A stretch of 15,853 nucleotides of DNA from Coemansia sp. RSA 922 (lineage: Eukaryota > Kickxellomycota > Kickxellomycetes > Kickxellales > Kickxellaceae): the NCBI GenBank assembly GCA_027577415.1, contig JANBQS010000532.1, forward strand, positions 1-15,853, written 5' to 3'. This document shows positions 1 to 7,162 of the stretch, one piece after another. A model generated the notes under the pieces. It did not search any database and was not told the origin of the DNA. It worked only from the letters and a program-made list of their open reading frames with translations. A program made the translations under genes and the position numbers. Every line of letters starts with the position of its first letter. Within the stretch, counting starts at the first letter, position 1.

Positions 1-1688
1 TGCAGTTGGCCACGCCACGACAGAGTCGGAACATCGTCACCGTGTTTTCCGTCGTCACTACTGCTGTCAATAGACTCGCTTGGAAGCACTCCTGCAGTAG
101 GTGTAACGGCTATAATGGATTCAAAGTCGAGATCGGGAACCAGCATATTTACGCCAGGCCGCTGGCCAGAGGCACCAGTGGCCCTGGGCTCGCCCTCTGA
201 TGGGCAGCTAATTTCTGTTGGAACTGGGTCAACTTCTGGTACGCAGCTCTCCAATGCTGAAGCCGGTGGCGGATCGTGCAAGCTATCAGTATGCTCATAC
301 GGCTGGCTGCTTCCGCCACCTGGCGCAACATCTAGACGTCCAAGACTGGGCTGTACTGTACTCTTGCTCGTGCCAAACCACCGCCAGGACCACCGAGAAC
401 TCGACTCGGTGACATTGCCCGTCGCAGAGACGGTATCAACGTGTGAGTGCAAATCACTATCACCTCCAGCAGCAGCGTCCGTTGTTGTTGGCTCGCTGCT
501 TTGGCTAATAGTCGACGCAAACTCGTCCCCATTATGTTGTTGCTGCTGCTGCTGCTGCTGCTCGGGTATCGTCGCATCGTCCGCTCCACTCTTGTGCTGC
601 TCTGCAACGGACACCGGTTGATCCGGTTGCTGCCCTTGTATATCCCTTAAGTGACCTATTGCCGACTTGCGCAAGCTACCACTGGGATCTGGCGTATGTT
701 GGCTAGCACTGGCAAACGACGCGCGACGTATCAGCCATGAATAGGTCGACCATGTAGCCCTTTGCGTAGACAACTCCTCTTGCTGTTGCGGCCGCTGCAG
801 GTCCAGGCTCTGGCTCGCTATTTCGCCAGTGCGCTTGGCTACTGCCTTGCTGTCCTCTGTATGGGGTGGCGGCTCGTTTGGCACTGAATGAACTCCTACT
901 ACAGCACCTGCCTTTGAACTGAGTCGCTGGCGGGGGTTTTTCAGCAAATCCACAGCCGCATCCGTGTCAGAGGCAGTCGTGCTTTGGCAGCTGCCACGTC
1001 TACTGCTGGTGCTGGTGCTGGTTCGGTGACTAGACGCGCTGTTGACAGCTGTGCTGGCATTGCCTACTGCCACCGCTGCTGTGACCGAAGCAGTCGCCGA
1101 CTCGGCGGGGCTGGCTGACATGGTGTCTTTGGCCGGCTCGACCACTGCATCAATGGCCTCTGGACTAGGGTTAGTAGGCGCAGCATCTTTCTGAGCCTCG
1201 AGTGTCACAAGCGGCTTCATCATACTCAAGGCCTGCTTGCGCATGCCAGACGAGCTAGGCGGGCGTGGCCTCACTTGTGGTGCTATGATCTGCCCACGTG
1301 CCATCACTGGGCGTGAACTACCTGCTGACGTCGTCGTTACTCGAGGCTGGACTCGCAAGACCTGGCTATCGGGCGACCCACACACGCTGCCAGCGCTGCC
1401 TCCGCTCTTTGAGTATATCGACGCCGCTCTTGTGTGTGTAGCTACTGGCAACGACATCCCACTAAAAGTACTACTGCGCCCAGGGCTACCACACGTAGCG
1501 CCAGGGCCATGGAGGCGATTGGGCGGTCGTCGCTCCAAGCCAGCCTCGCTCTGAGTCGACCAACTGCGGGGCCGACACTCGCTCCCCAGCAGCTCAGGGA
1601 CAATATCCGATAGTAGTAGCTCGGGCGTGGAGGCCGCGTAAGGGTCAGCTCTCCGCCCGCCGCCGGCGTGGGCGCTATTGCTGCTCAT
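1..1688 (-). CDS. Large low-complexity protein, N-terminal 562 codons, runs off left edge
   Basis: Reading leftward from ATG at 1688-1686, the frame stays open with no stop codon for 562 codons to the window edge. This is far longer than chance allows, even in GC-rich DNA. The protein is rich in Ser, Ala, Thr, Pro and Gln, so it is probably disordered. It has an 8-Gln run (about residues 377-384, DNA 537-560, six CAG and two CAA) and two Trp-rich patches: W313/W318 in a TWSTYSWL context, and W433/W435/W437 followed by Phe. No catalytic domain, signal peptide or clear membrane segment is visible in this part; any folded domain must lie beyond the edge. I do not recognise the family. The SET gene lies upstream on the same strand, leaving 211 bp for the promoter. 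The ATG is the first in frame, and codon use resembles the zinc-finger genes at the other end. Confidence 0.72.
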   Translation of the reverse strand, partial: MSSNSAHAGGGRRADPYAASTPELLLSDIVPELLGSECRPRSWSTQSEAGLERRPPNRLHGPGATCGSPGRSSTFSGMSLPVATHTRAASIYSKSGGSAGSVCGSPDSQVLRVQPRVTTTSAGSSRPVMARGQIIAPQVRPRPPSSSGMRKQALSMMKPLVTLEAQKDAAPTNPSPEAIDAVVEPAKDTMSASPAESATASVTAAVAVGNASTAVNSASSHRTSTSTSSRRGSCQSTTASDTDAAVDLLKNPRQRLSSKAGAVVGVHSVPNEPPPHTEDSKAVAKRTGEIASQSLDLQRPQQQEELSTQRATWSTYSWLIRRASFASASQHTPDPSGSLRKSAIGHLRDIQGQQPDQPVSVAEQHKSGADDATIPEQQQQQQQQHNGDEFASTISQSSEPTTTDAAAGGDSDLHSHVDTVSATGNVTESSSRWSWRWFGTSKSTVQPSLGRLDVAPGGGSSQPYEHTDSLHDPPPASALESCVPEVDPVPTEISCPSEGEPRATGASGQRPGVNMLVPDLDFESIIAVTPTAGVLPSESIDSSSDDGKHGDDVPTLSWRGQL

Positions 1689-1899
1689 GCTCGAAATGTT
1701 TATGGAATTGAAAAAGGAAATTAGGTTTGAAGTAGACGTACAACGAAAAGCAAGAGGGCTGTTAGTTGCCCCTTCAGCTGCGCATGGAGAGAGGGGTGAC
1801 TTTTTAGCACCAATCACACGTGACCCTCCGCTTTTATGCTCACACACACGGGCCGTCGCGCAGCCAACTGATAGGCCTTGCTACTTCCACGCGGAAGAT
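1689..1899 (-). promoter_or_regulatory. Intergenic promoter region with a GTCACGTG E-box
   Basis: This 211-bp gap lies between the SET gene's stop and the start of the large minus-strand gene, so it should hold that gene's promoter. On the minus strand it contains GTCACGTG (core CACGTG at 1817-1822), the kind of site bound by Cbf1/Pho4-type bHLH factors in fungi. Function is inferred from motif and position only; no good TATA box was seen. Confidence 0.3.
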
Positions 1900-2421
1900 C
1901 TAGATGTCAAAGCACTGTAACAGATCCTCGGCTGTTTGTGGTTGTTGCAAAGCGTTGCCCTCGAGCGCATGATTGCTGCTTTCTTGCTCGTTTGAAGCCT
2001 TTGTCGACACGTCAAACCACACGTTTGGCCCGTAACAAATGCATAGCTCCTCACCCGCCACAATATCACGCAGCGCCGTATACCTAATCAGACCAGCTCC
2101 CATATCGCGGGTAAACCCGATATTCTCGCACCCAAATGGCTCGTGGTTAAACATGCTTCCTAGGCCAAGCGCCAGTGCAAACCCACCCTGCCAGCAGTAT
2201 GTATAATGGTCTAGCTTGGTATGCTTACCATGCTCGCTATATTCTGCATGGTCAAATAGCAACACTGGTGATATGTGCACCAGAGTACCTTTGACAATCG
2301 GCAACCGCGTAAATACGCCTCGACCGCGCAGTGGATGTGTACGCAGCTCCAGGCAACCAAGTGCGGGAAGTGCAATGCTGTCGCTATTTTCGTCAACCGT
2401 GCCCTTATCCATATCAACCAA
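1900..2421 (-). CDS. Compact SET-domain protein (lysine methyltransferase)
   Basis: This complete 173-residue ORF is a small SET-domain protein, a family that transfers methyl groups from S-adenosylmethionine to lysines of histones or other proteins. SET motifs appear in order: GRGVF (residues 33-37), a central LALGLGSMFNHE block (83-94) whose N92-H93 is part of the cofactor-binding pseudoknot, N100, RYTALRDI (113-120), and GEELCICYG (123-131) with the catalytic-type Tyr near the end. The residue after NH is Glu, where many families have Ser. There is no post-SET Cys cluster and no extra domain. This resembles the very small fungal SET proteins such as fission yeast Set7 (histone H3K37), but substrate cannot be read from sequence. 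Two in-frame Met codons (1 and 4) could both start it; the first is chosen. It appears intact, unlike the genes just to its right. Confidence 0.85.
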   Translation of the reverse strand: MVDMDKGTVDENSDSIALPALGCLELRTHPLRGRGVFTRLPIVKGTLVHISPVLLFDHAEYSEHGKHTKLDHYTYCWQGGFALALGLGSMFNHEPFGCENIGFTRDMGAGLIRYTALRDIVAGEELCICYGPNVWFDVSTKASNEQESSNHALEGNALQQPQTAEDLLQCFDI

Positions 2422-2929
2422 AAGTCGTTAATAGCAAGTAAAATTAATATAAATTATCTAGTTTCAAGTAACAGTGGCTCGCATGTGTACTGGTTCCTCT
2501 TGACAATCATTTTCTTCAAAACTATGGAGCACGCTCATTTTGGGGGGGGGGGGTAATTATCCGGACGAGCCAATTGAAGCAATCCAGTATGCACTTGACC
2601 ACATCGTATGCTGTATAGGCTATTAAACAACGACTAATTGATAATGTCGCTGTCTCTCAGAGCCGTCATGTAACAGCGCCTATCAGGATATGGCCACAGG
2701 CACTGGGTGCTGATTTTCACACTGTCATTTGAACTGACTTTTAATGCTAGAGTTGCCCATGTATTCAACTGCCCAACTAGGGAATTAATCAGTACTATCG
2801 TCAAAGACTGAATAATGAGCGGTTCAGATTGATGGGACACAGACAAGTCCATGGTACTAAGGTACAATGGTACAATCTTCAATAATATTTCTAGCCTTTA
2901 GTGAGTGTATAAACTCAATAAAAGGTAGA
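2422..2929. other. AT-rich intergenic stretch with a 12-G tract
   Basis: About 500 bp between the SET gene and the next gene. The only distinctive element is an uninterrupted run of 12 G at 2542-2553. Open frames here are short and of noncoding composition. The SET gene's promoter is expected at the left end, where a weak TATA-like AATATAAAT lies at 2446-2454, probably too near the ATG to be convincing. Confidence 0.4.
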
Positions 2930-3588
2930 ATGACAACGCCATTCAGTCTTACACCAACCAGCAAAACCGGCCGCATGTTTTTCAATTTCGACTTCAAATG
3001 TGAGTATCTTTTCTCACACCCACACCCACCCTATCGCTCTGGGCCTAAATTTTTTTAGATAGCCTAGGGTTTTGACTACAACAAAAATTAACATCTACTT
3101 ATATTCTTTGTTACTGGCTATGCTACAAACATTGAAGCACATATTTACCCTTTAACTTCGTTTTTTTTTTCCCACAAAGTGTATGCAAATCACTCCAGAG
3201 TCGCTTTCTCAGCAAGTGTTCTTTTAATATGCAGTTCTCTTGTAGCTTTATTTTTCTTGTCATTGTCGCTAAATAAAAGTATGCCCTTTGTCAACCTTCA
3301 AGCATTATCCAGAAAAAAGACTAAGAAAATGCCTTCCATTAAATTACCAGGGCATAAGGCAAATTATTCACCTACCCTTGACACCAGAGCAAAAGAAGAA
3401 ATATTTCAACAGACGGTGACAACCAAGTATCTTGATAGACCCTATTATAAACGCAAGCCATTCCAAGCCCCTTTCGTAATGTTAGATAACAGACCTTCCT
3501 CGTCGGATTGTATTTGGGAGACACACTGGGGCTATAAATCCAACCAATGCCTCAGATGGCAATATCATAATAAAGATCACAGTGCAAG
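2930..3588 (+). pseudogene. Type II membrane-protein gene, 5' part (two exons), truncated by gypsy LTR
   Basis: An ATG at 2930 opens a 70-nt exon ending at a strong donor (GTGAGT from 3000). A T-rich acceptor ending CACAAAG at 3179 restores exactly the frame that stays open through 3588. The 180-nt intron is inferred; without it the downstream frame has no ATG before 3281. The spliced product starts with about 30 polar residues carrying K12, R15, K23 and R30, then a hydrophobic segment (about residues 31-54), then a basic stem. This is the plan of a type II Golgi/ER membrane protein, often a glycosyltransferase. The stem has an N-Y-S sequon and, further on, a Cys/Trp-rich stretch (DCIWETHWGY...CLRW). 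At 3589 the frame runs into antisense gypsy LTR, so the native C-terminus is lost. Family not recognised. A coding-like piece at 3811-3966 may be its separated 3' part. Confidence 0.5.
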
Positions 3589-3803
3589 TGTTGGCCGCAA
3601 CGTCCGAAGTCCAGCCGGCCCCCCAACGTGTGCAACATGTGAAAGTGGCTACAATAAGAAGACTCAACCACAGACGGCTACACGAACTTCTGAGTGAGCT
3701 ATAAAAGCAGGACAATGCGAGGGGACAAGGAGGAGGTTTTTCTTGGTCTAGACTTGAAGATAATTCTGGGAATAACACCTTTTAAGCACCTCAAAGCTAA
3801 TAG
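3589..3803 (-). repeat. Ty3/gypsy 3' end fragment: partial LTR plus polypurine tract, minus orientation
   Basis: Read on the minus strand from 3777, this matches the first ~185 bp of the 345-bp gypsy LTR at 10661-11005, starting with TGTTATTCCCAGAA and ending at GCCAACA (3589). Before the LTR start lies AAAAGG (3778-3783), the same polypurine tract as the full element, with some of its 3' tail (ATTAGCT...GAGG). So it is the end of an element inserted in the minus direction, not a solo LTR. The second half of the LTR is missing here. It interrupts the membrane-protein gene on its left. Confidence 0.8.
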
Positions 3804-3810
3804 TCTTCGT

Positions 3811-3966
3811 ATGTTGTTATTATCGAAGGTCTCTTGCCTTGAGTGAAGTGTTGGCATCAAGATTTTAGGTAGGTTTCGATATGGAAAAGTTGTGAATGCT
3901 AGTGACAATTACACAACTCCGCGTTACCAAGGAAGAATTCATGATATCTGTCGCTCTTGTGTTTAA
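3811..3966 (+). pseudogene. Coding-like fragment, possible 3' part of the interrupted membrane-protein gene
   Basis: Just right of the gypsy fragment, one plus-strand frame reads like protein (GRFRYGKVVNASDNYTTPRY, then a short Cys-containing tail) and ends at TAA 3964-3966. It has one in-frame TGA at 3844-3846. Two N-glycosylation sequons (N-A-S and N-Y-T) fit a lumenal domain, which would suit the type II protein whose start lies left of the LTR. That the two halves were one gene is inference from position, strand and style; no family was recognised. Confidence 0.3.
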
Positions 3967-4224
3967 TTATGTTCAAGAAATTTAGTTTCAAGGGAAAGTA
4001 AGCGGGCTATTGACGATTTACAGTACAAAATTGAAAATTAAGATAATGTAGTTTTATTTTTCAAATACACATGCAATAGCTAGTAGTAAATAGCATTATA
4101 CTAGAATTTTATATATTGTAACACCAACTCATGGCTATTTAAAATAATTAGTCTTAGAGCGATAGAGAGAATGTAGGGGTAGATATTCAAGTTGTGAGTC
4201 AAAATTGAAAAACATTGGTACAAC

Positions 4225-4390
4225 TTTGCTGGTCACTGTATGTATATAAGAGAGTAAGAGAAAAGCCAAAGAAGACAAGAGGCGAACTGGAGCTTAAGAA
4301 GAGTTTTACACTGGAGAAAGCATATTGGAAACGGAGTGTAAGGATCAACAGTGGTGCTACAAGGTCTGAGAACAATCTAGAATAACAACA
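4225..4390 (-). repeat. Solo copia-type LTR, diverged copy
   Basis: One of four copies of a ~165-bp repeat in this window (others at 5524-5687, 6791-6956, 9450-9617). It shares the TATATAAGAGAGTAAGAG block, the GGCGAACTGGAGCTT block and the AATAACAACA end. The first ~15 bp are diverged. Strand is given by the gag direction of the 5524 copy, so this copy is reversed. No gag or primer-binding site is attached. Confidence 0.75.
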
Positions 4391-4835
4391 AAGCCAACCT
4401 TGTATGCACATAACTTGGCATATATACTCATCAACGAACAGTCGCCAGCATTCCTCTTTTCTCTTCCAGTCATTATATTGTTATCTATATTCACAATTCT
4501 AAAGCAATGTTTACACTGTTGTCATTCCAAACTCTACCACACCACGTCGTACACGTCATAGTTGACCATTTCATAGGCATCATCCTCATGCCCTATGATG
4601 ACACCAGCACCACCTCCAATTCTGACACATATAGCGAGCTACAGATGCTGCTGTTCTGGGTGTGCCACAACTCTTGAGTTTTTGTATTTAAGTGCGTCTG
4701 CTGCACCTACTGACTTGGTCTGAGTATCTGTCCAGATCAGTTGTCATGACAGAGACGTGGCCAGGATGTCTAGAGATAGTTGACTAATCAGCCAATCATG
4801 CAACAAACCTACTGGCTAAGAAGTGGATAGTTCAT
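4391..4835. other. Intergenic stretch between two LTR remnants
   Basis: About 445 bp. Apart from the possible short exon described separately at 4534-4618, I see no gene, tRNA or clear repeat. The part nearest 4836 may be further degraded retroelement DNA, but no match within the window supports that. Confidence 0.4.
4534..4618 (-). pseudogene. Possible last exon or coding fragment, unassigned
   Basis: On the minus strand, a splice-acceptor-like TGTGTCAG is followed by a short frame of protein-like composition. It contains GGGAGVIIGHEDDAYEMVNY and a Tyr/Asp/Val-rich end, and stops at TAG (4536-4534). It is only about 28 codons, so chance cannot be excluded, and I do not recognise it. It lies in the same strand direction as the DcpS-like fragment at 5092-5523, but nothing shows they belong together. 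Confidence 0.22.
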
Positions 4836-4954
4836 TTGTGTTTGGGCTATTTATTCCGGCAGGGTGCTTCAACATCTTTCAGTTCCACCATACTCAGTGT
4901 TGGCCGCACCCCTAAAGAGTGCCTATTCCTTCTACAGCACCAGCCAGGAGGATT

Positions 4955-5091
4955 GACTACAGACATTTGGAGGAGTTCATGGCGGAGCTCTGAGGAGACA
5001 ACAAAAATCAGCACTTAGCCTCTTATTCTTTTTACCTCATTTACAAACCAATTTAATTACTATTATCCTATTCCCAGTAGTTACTCCAACA
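4955..5091 (+). repeat. Ty3/gypsy LTR fragment, 3' half
   Basis: This stretch matches the last ~130 bp of the LTR at 10661-11005, in plus orientation. Shared landmarks are GGAGCTCTGA, then GACAACA, a run like CTCATTTACAAACCAATTTAATTACTATTATC, and the LTR end TAGTTACTCCAACA (5078-5091). The 5' half of the LTR is absent; 4836-4954 to its left has no clear match. Its right end abuts the DcpS-like gene remnant exactly at the LTR terminus CA. Confidence 0.75.
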
Positions 5092-5523
5092 TATGGAATG
5101 GTATCCCATTGGTAATAGTCGGAGGCAATGTAGCCAATGTTGTCGATAACGCTGTCCAGAAGTTGTGCCCTGCCAGCAAGCATGCCTTTGCCTTCGAGCA
5201 GTACATTGGTAATGTACACATGAAGATGGTAGTACGACGGCTGATAGTGAACATATAGTCTGAGCTGGTCTGACAATACACCGTACTTTTTAGTAGCTGT
5301 AGCTGCCTTGCTGCATATATTGTTGAGCAGCAGTAGATGATTACTGGTAAGATCGCACAGTGAGTGCAGCAACACTGGCATCTCCAGTAGCCCAAGCATA
5401 GATGTCATTGCGCTCACCAGTGGCTAGCAGTACTGAATCAAGTATCATAGGGAGTGAGCACCCAGCTTCAGCAATTGCCAGAGGTGAGAAGGCCATGTGC
5501 TCAAAAACGACAGGCTTATTTGA
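5092..5523 (-). pseudogene. DcpS-like scavenger mRNA decapping enzyme, decayed internal fragment
   Basis: On the minus strand, about 5385-5092 encodes a segment typical of the C-terminal HIT domain of DcpS (m7GpppX diphosphatase, which hydrolyses the cap left after 3'-5' mRNA decay). It has SLCDLTSNHLLLLNNI (family SLRDLT..HL.LL..I), LRLYVHYQPSYYHLHVYITN, then RAQLLDSVIDNI and ASDYYQ. The histidine triad reads H-x-H-x-Y, so the third His is replaced by Tyr. Upstream (5386-5523) the same strand continues in another frame, so there is a frameshift or a short GTGAGC...CAG intron; that part is not clearly DcpS. The fragment is bounded on one side by a gypsy LTR end and on the other by a copia LTR end, so both termini of the gene are gone. 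It is best called a pseudogene; the functional copy must be elsewhere. Confidence 0.72.
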
Positions 5524-5687
5524 TGTTATTATCAGGTACTCTCTGACCTTGTAGCAGCACTGTTGATCCTTACAAGTCGTTTCTGACATTGCTGTCTCCA
5601 GTGAAAACTTTACTCAAACTCCAGTTCGCCTCTTGTCTCCTTTGGCATTTCTCTTACTCTCTTATATATACTATCTAAGCTCTAACA
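5524..5687 (+). repeat. Copia-type 5' LTR (164 bp)
   Basis: The LTR begins TGTTATTATCAGG and ends CTAAGCTCTAACA, giving the usual TG...CA termini. The primer-binding site and a copia-type gag follow directly on the plus strand, which fixes its direction. Compared with the other copies, three bases are missing at the left end. A TATATATA block (5663-5670) lies only 17 bp from the right end, an odd place for a promoter driving gag. Confidence 0.8.
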
Positions 5688-5700
5688 CGTTATCAGCACG
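5688..5700 (+). other. Retrotransposon primer-binding site, fits half tRNA-Ile
   Basis: CGTTATCAGCACG abuts the LTR end with no spacer. It is complementary to the anticodon arm of tRNA-Ile(AAU) as I know it from yeast (CGTGCTAATAACG), except at the wobble base. A34 is deaminated to inosine in the mature tRNA and pairs with C, which is what the element has. Priming from an internal tRNA cut is established for Drosophila copia and yeast Ty5, both with initiator tRNA-Met. The tRNA-Ile assignment is inference. Confidence 0.5.
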
Positions 5701-5756
5701 TTGTGCTTTATTTTTTCATTCTCTTCTCATTTATTTGCATTCTCATATTCTAGATA

Positions 5757-6628
5757 GTGGACCCGACCATTGCAAACATAGTCAAGTTCGACGGAACTGG
5801 GAACTTTGGCATCTGGAAGAACAGCGTTTACCTTGTGCTTGTATCACAAGGCCTTAAACGTTGTGTGGCGTCAGACCGGCATATCCTGGATGACAGTACT
5901 GGCTGAATCATATTCAATTCTAAGGACTTGGTGGCAGATGCTTCTGCATCTCTTATCATTCGTGGCTGCATATCAGATGATTACAAGGGCTTCTTACTTA
6001 GTTCAACTGCATACGAACTCTGGGTCGAGTTGAACAATCTGTTTAACTCAGCTAAGACAAGCAAGATCATCATGCAGTTGTCTAAGCTGTTGGCCTGCAA
6101 GATGCAGCCTGGGGACAAGCTGGGTCACACGTGTATGGCCAAGTTCAAGTCCCTTTCCTCTGACATGCAGGCTTCGGAGCTGACTCATGCTCAGCTCATG
6201 GTGCTGATCTACCTGTCCACGCAGAACGACGAGTCTGGGTCTGTTGCAACCTATTTTGGTGTAATGAGGCCCTCGTCGTTAACTCTTAACAAGGTGGCCA
6301 ACATGGTTTATGAGCACACGGACACCCTACTGGCTGGCGTTGATCAAGGCTTGGAGTTGTTTGCTGGAGCCTTGCATAACAGTGGAAACATTGTTTGCCA
6401 GTACTGCAAGAAGTCGGGTCATATGGCAGACAAGTGCTTTGCAATTGCAAACCTCAAGAACGAGCCAAAATCAGACAACTCTGGCAGCAGCAGCAAGTAC
6501 ATCAATGGCGGTGGTAGTGGTAAGTCCAAGAAACCACACCACAAGCCCAAGAAAAACACTTTCAGTGTCAAAATTGGTGGAATCTCGATTCTGGCTGCAC
6601 ACTCTGCTGCGTCTTCTCTCCTTGACAG
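5757..6628 (+). pseudogene. gag: Ty1/copia-type gag, broken and truncated
   Basis: This is the capsid/nucleocapsid part of a copia-type polyprotein. It begins KFDGTGNFGIWK (the usual gag N-terminus), followed by a UBN2-like segment (LSKLLACKMQPGDKLGH, then MAKFKSLSSDM), and a CCHC zinc knuckle CQYCKKSGHMADKC at 6396-6437 that binds RNA in working elements. A basic Lys/His-rich tail follows. Defects: the start codon is GTG (5757) where the opposed copy has ATG, and there is an in-frame TGA at 5904-5906. After about 6628 the sequence turns into an inverted copy of the same gag's start, so protease, integrase, RT and RNase H are all missing. The long open frame from 5928 reads through this junction; its last ~20 residues are antisense sequence, not gag. 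Confidence 0.82.
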
Positions 6629-6790
6629 GCCAGTACTATCGTCCAGTCTATGCCAAGTCTATCTCCACACAATGTTCAAGGCCTTGTGATAAGAGCACAA
6701 GGTAAATGCTGTTCTTCCAGATGCCAAAGTTCCCAGTTCCATCGAACTTGTCTATGTTCGCAATGATCGAATCCATTGTCTAGGATATGA
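6629..6790 (-). pseudogene. Inverted copy of the copia gag start
   Basis: Read on the minus strand, 6776 down to 6629 repeats the first ~50 codons of the copia gag at 5757-5903, with an intact ATG (6776-6774) and the same FDGTGNFGIWKNS stretch. It then meets stops and an indel. The leader between LTR and ATG is only 14 nt (6777-6790) against 69 nt in the plus-strand copy; the primer-binding site has been deleted. It joins the LTR at 6791-6956 to form the right arm of an opposed pair. Confidence 0.8.
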
Positions 6791-6956
6791 TGTTTGAGCT
6801 TAGATAGTATATATAAGAGAGTAAGAGAAAAAGCCAATGGAGGTGAGAGATGAACTGGAGCTTTAGAAAGCTCTTACACTGGAGACAGCATATTGGAAAC
6901 AGAGTGAGGGTCGACAGTGCTGCAAAAAGGTCAGAGCATGTCTGATAATAACAACA
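6791..6956 (-). repeat. Copia-type LTR, right arm, reversed
   Basis: This copy starts TGTTTGAGCTTAG and ends ATAATAACAACA on the plus strand, the reverse complement of the LTR at 5524-5687, and stands in the right place to be the 5' LTR of the minus-strand gag fragment. Its outer end (6956) joins truncated gypsy sequence directly. The flanks of the two outer LTR ends (5523 and 6957) share no target-site duplication that I can see. Confidence 0.8.
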
Positions 6957-7162
6957 CTGCCAGTACAACAGCCCCTAGATCCACAACATGGAGTGGTTGG
7001 CTATGCCCTATGGCTACCCAGTACCTCATGGATACATGCCTTACCCGTACATGCAGCCTCCCCATGGTCTTGCTCCTCTCCCTCAGCAGCAACAACCACA
7101 GCAACAGCAGCAGCCTCCCTCAGCATTGGGTTTTCCAGAGTGCCTGTAGTGTGTCATGCTGA
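6957..7162 (+). pseudogene. Ty3/gypsy polyprotein start, Pro/Gln-rich gag-end remnant
   Basis: Between the copia LTR and the protease, plus-strand frames shift but keep a Pro/Gln/Tyr-rich protein (MPYGYPVPHGYMPYPYMQPP, then a run of Gln) that ends at TAG near 7147. This looks like the end of gag or the gag-pol linker. The rest of gag, the 5' LTR and the primer-binding site are absent, so the element is truncated at the copia LTR junction. At least one frameshift separates this part from the protease. Confidence 0.5.

Noticed and set aside
115..621. Plus-strand 168-residue open frame with a poly-Cys run
   Set aside because: It is the antisense shadow of the long minus-strand reading frame; the Cys run is the reverse of the Gln repeat.
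4836..5018. Plus-strand 60-residue frame
   Set aside because: Starts at TTG and overlaps a gypsy LTR fragment; no protein family.
5928..6689. Taking the 253-residue open frame as an intact copia gag
   Set aside because: Its real N-terminus lies upstream before a TGA, and its last ~20 codons are the inverted repeat arm, not gag.
5520..6961. Target-site duplication around the opposed copia structure
   Set aside because: The 5-bp flanks (TTTGA on the left, CTGCC on the right) do not match.
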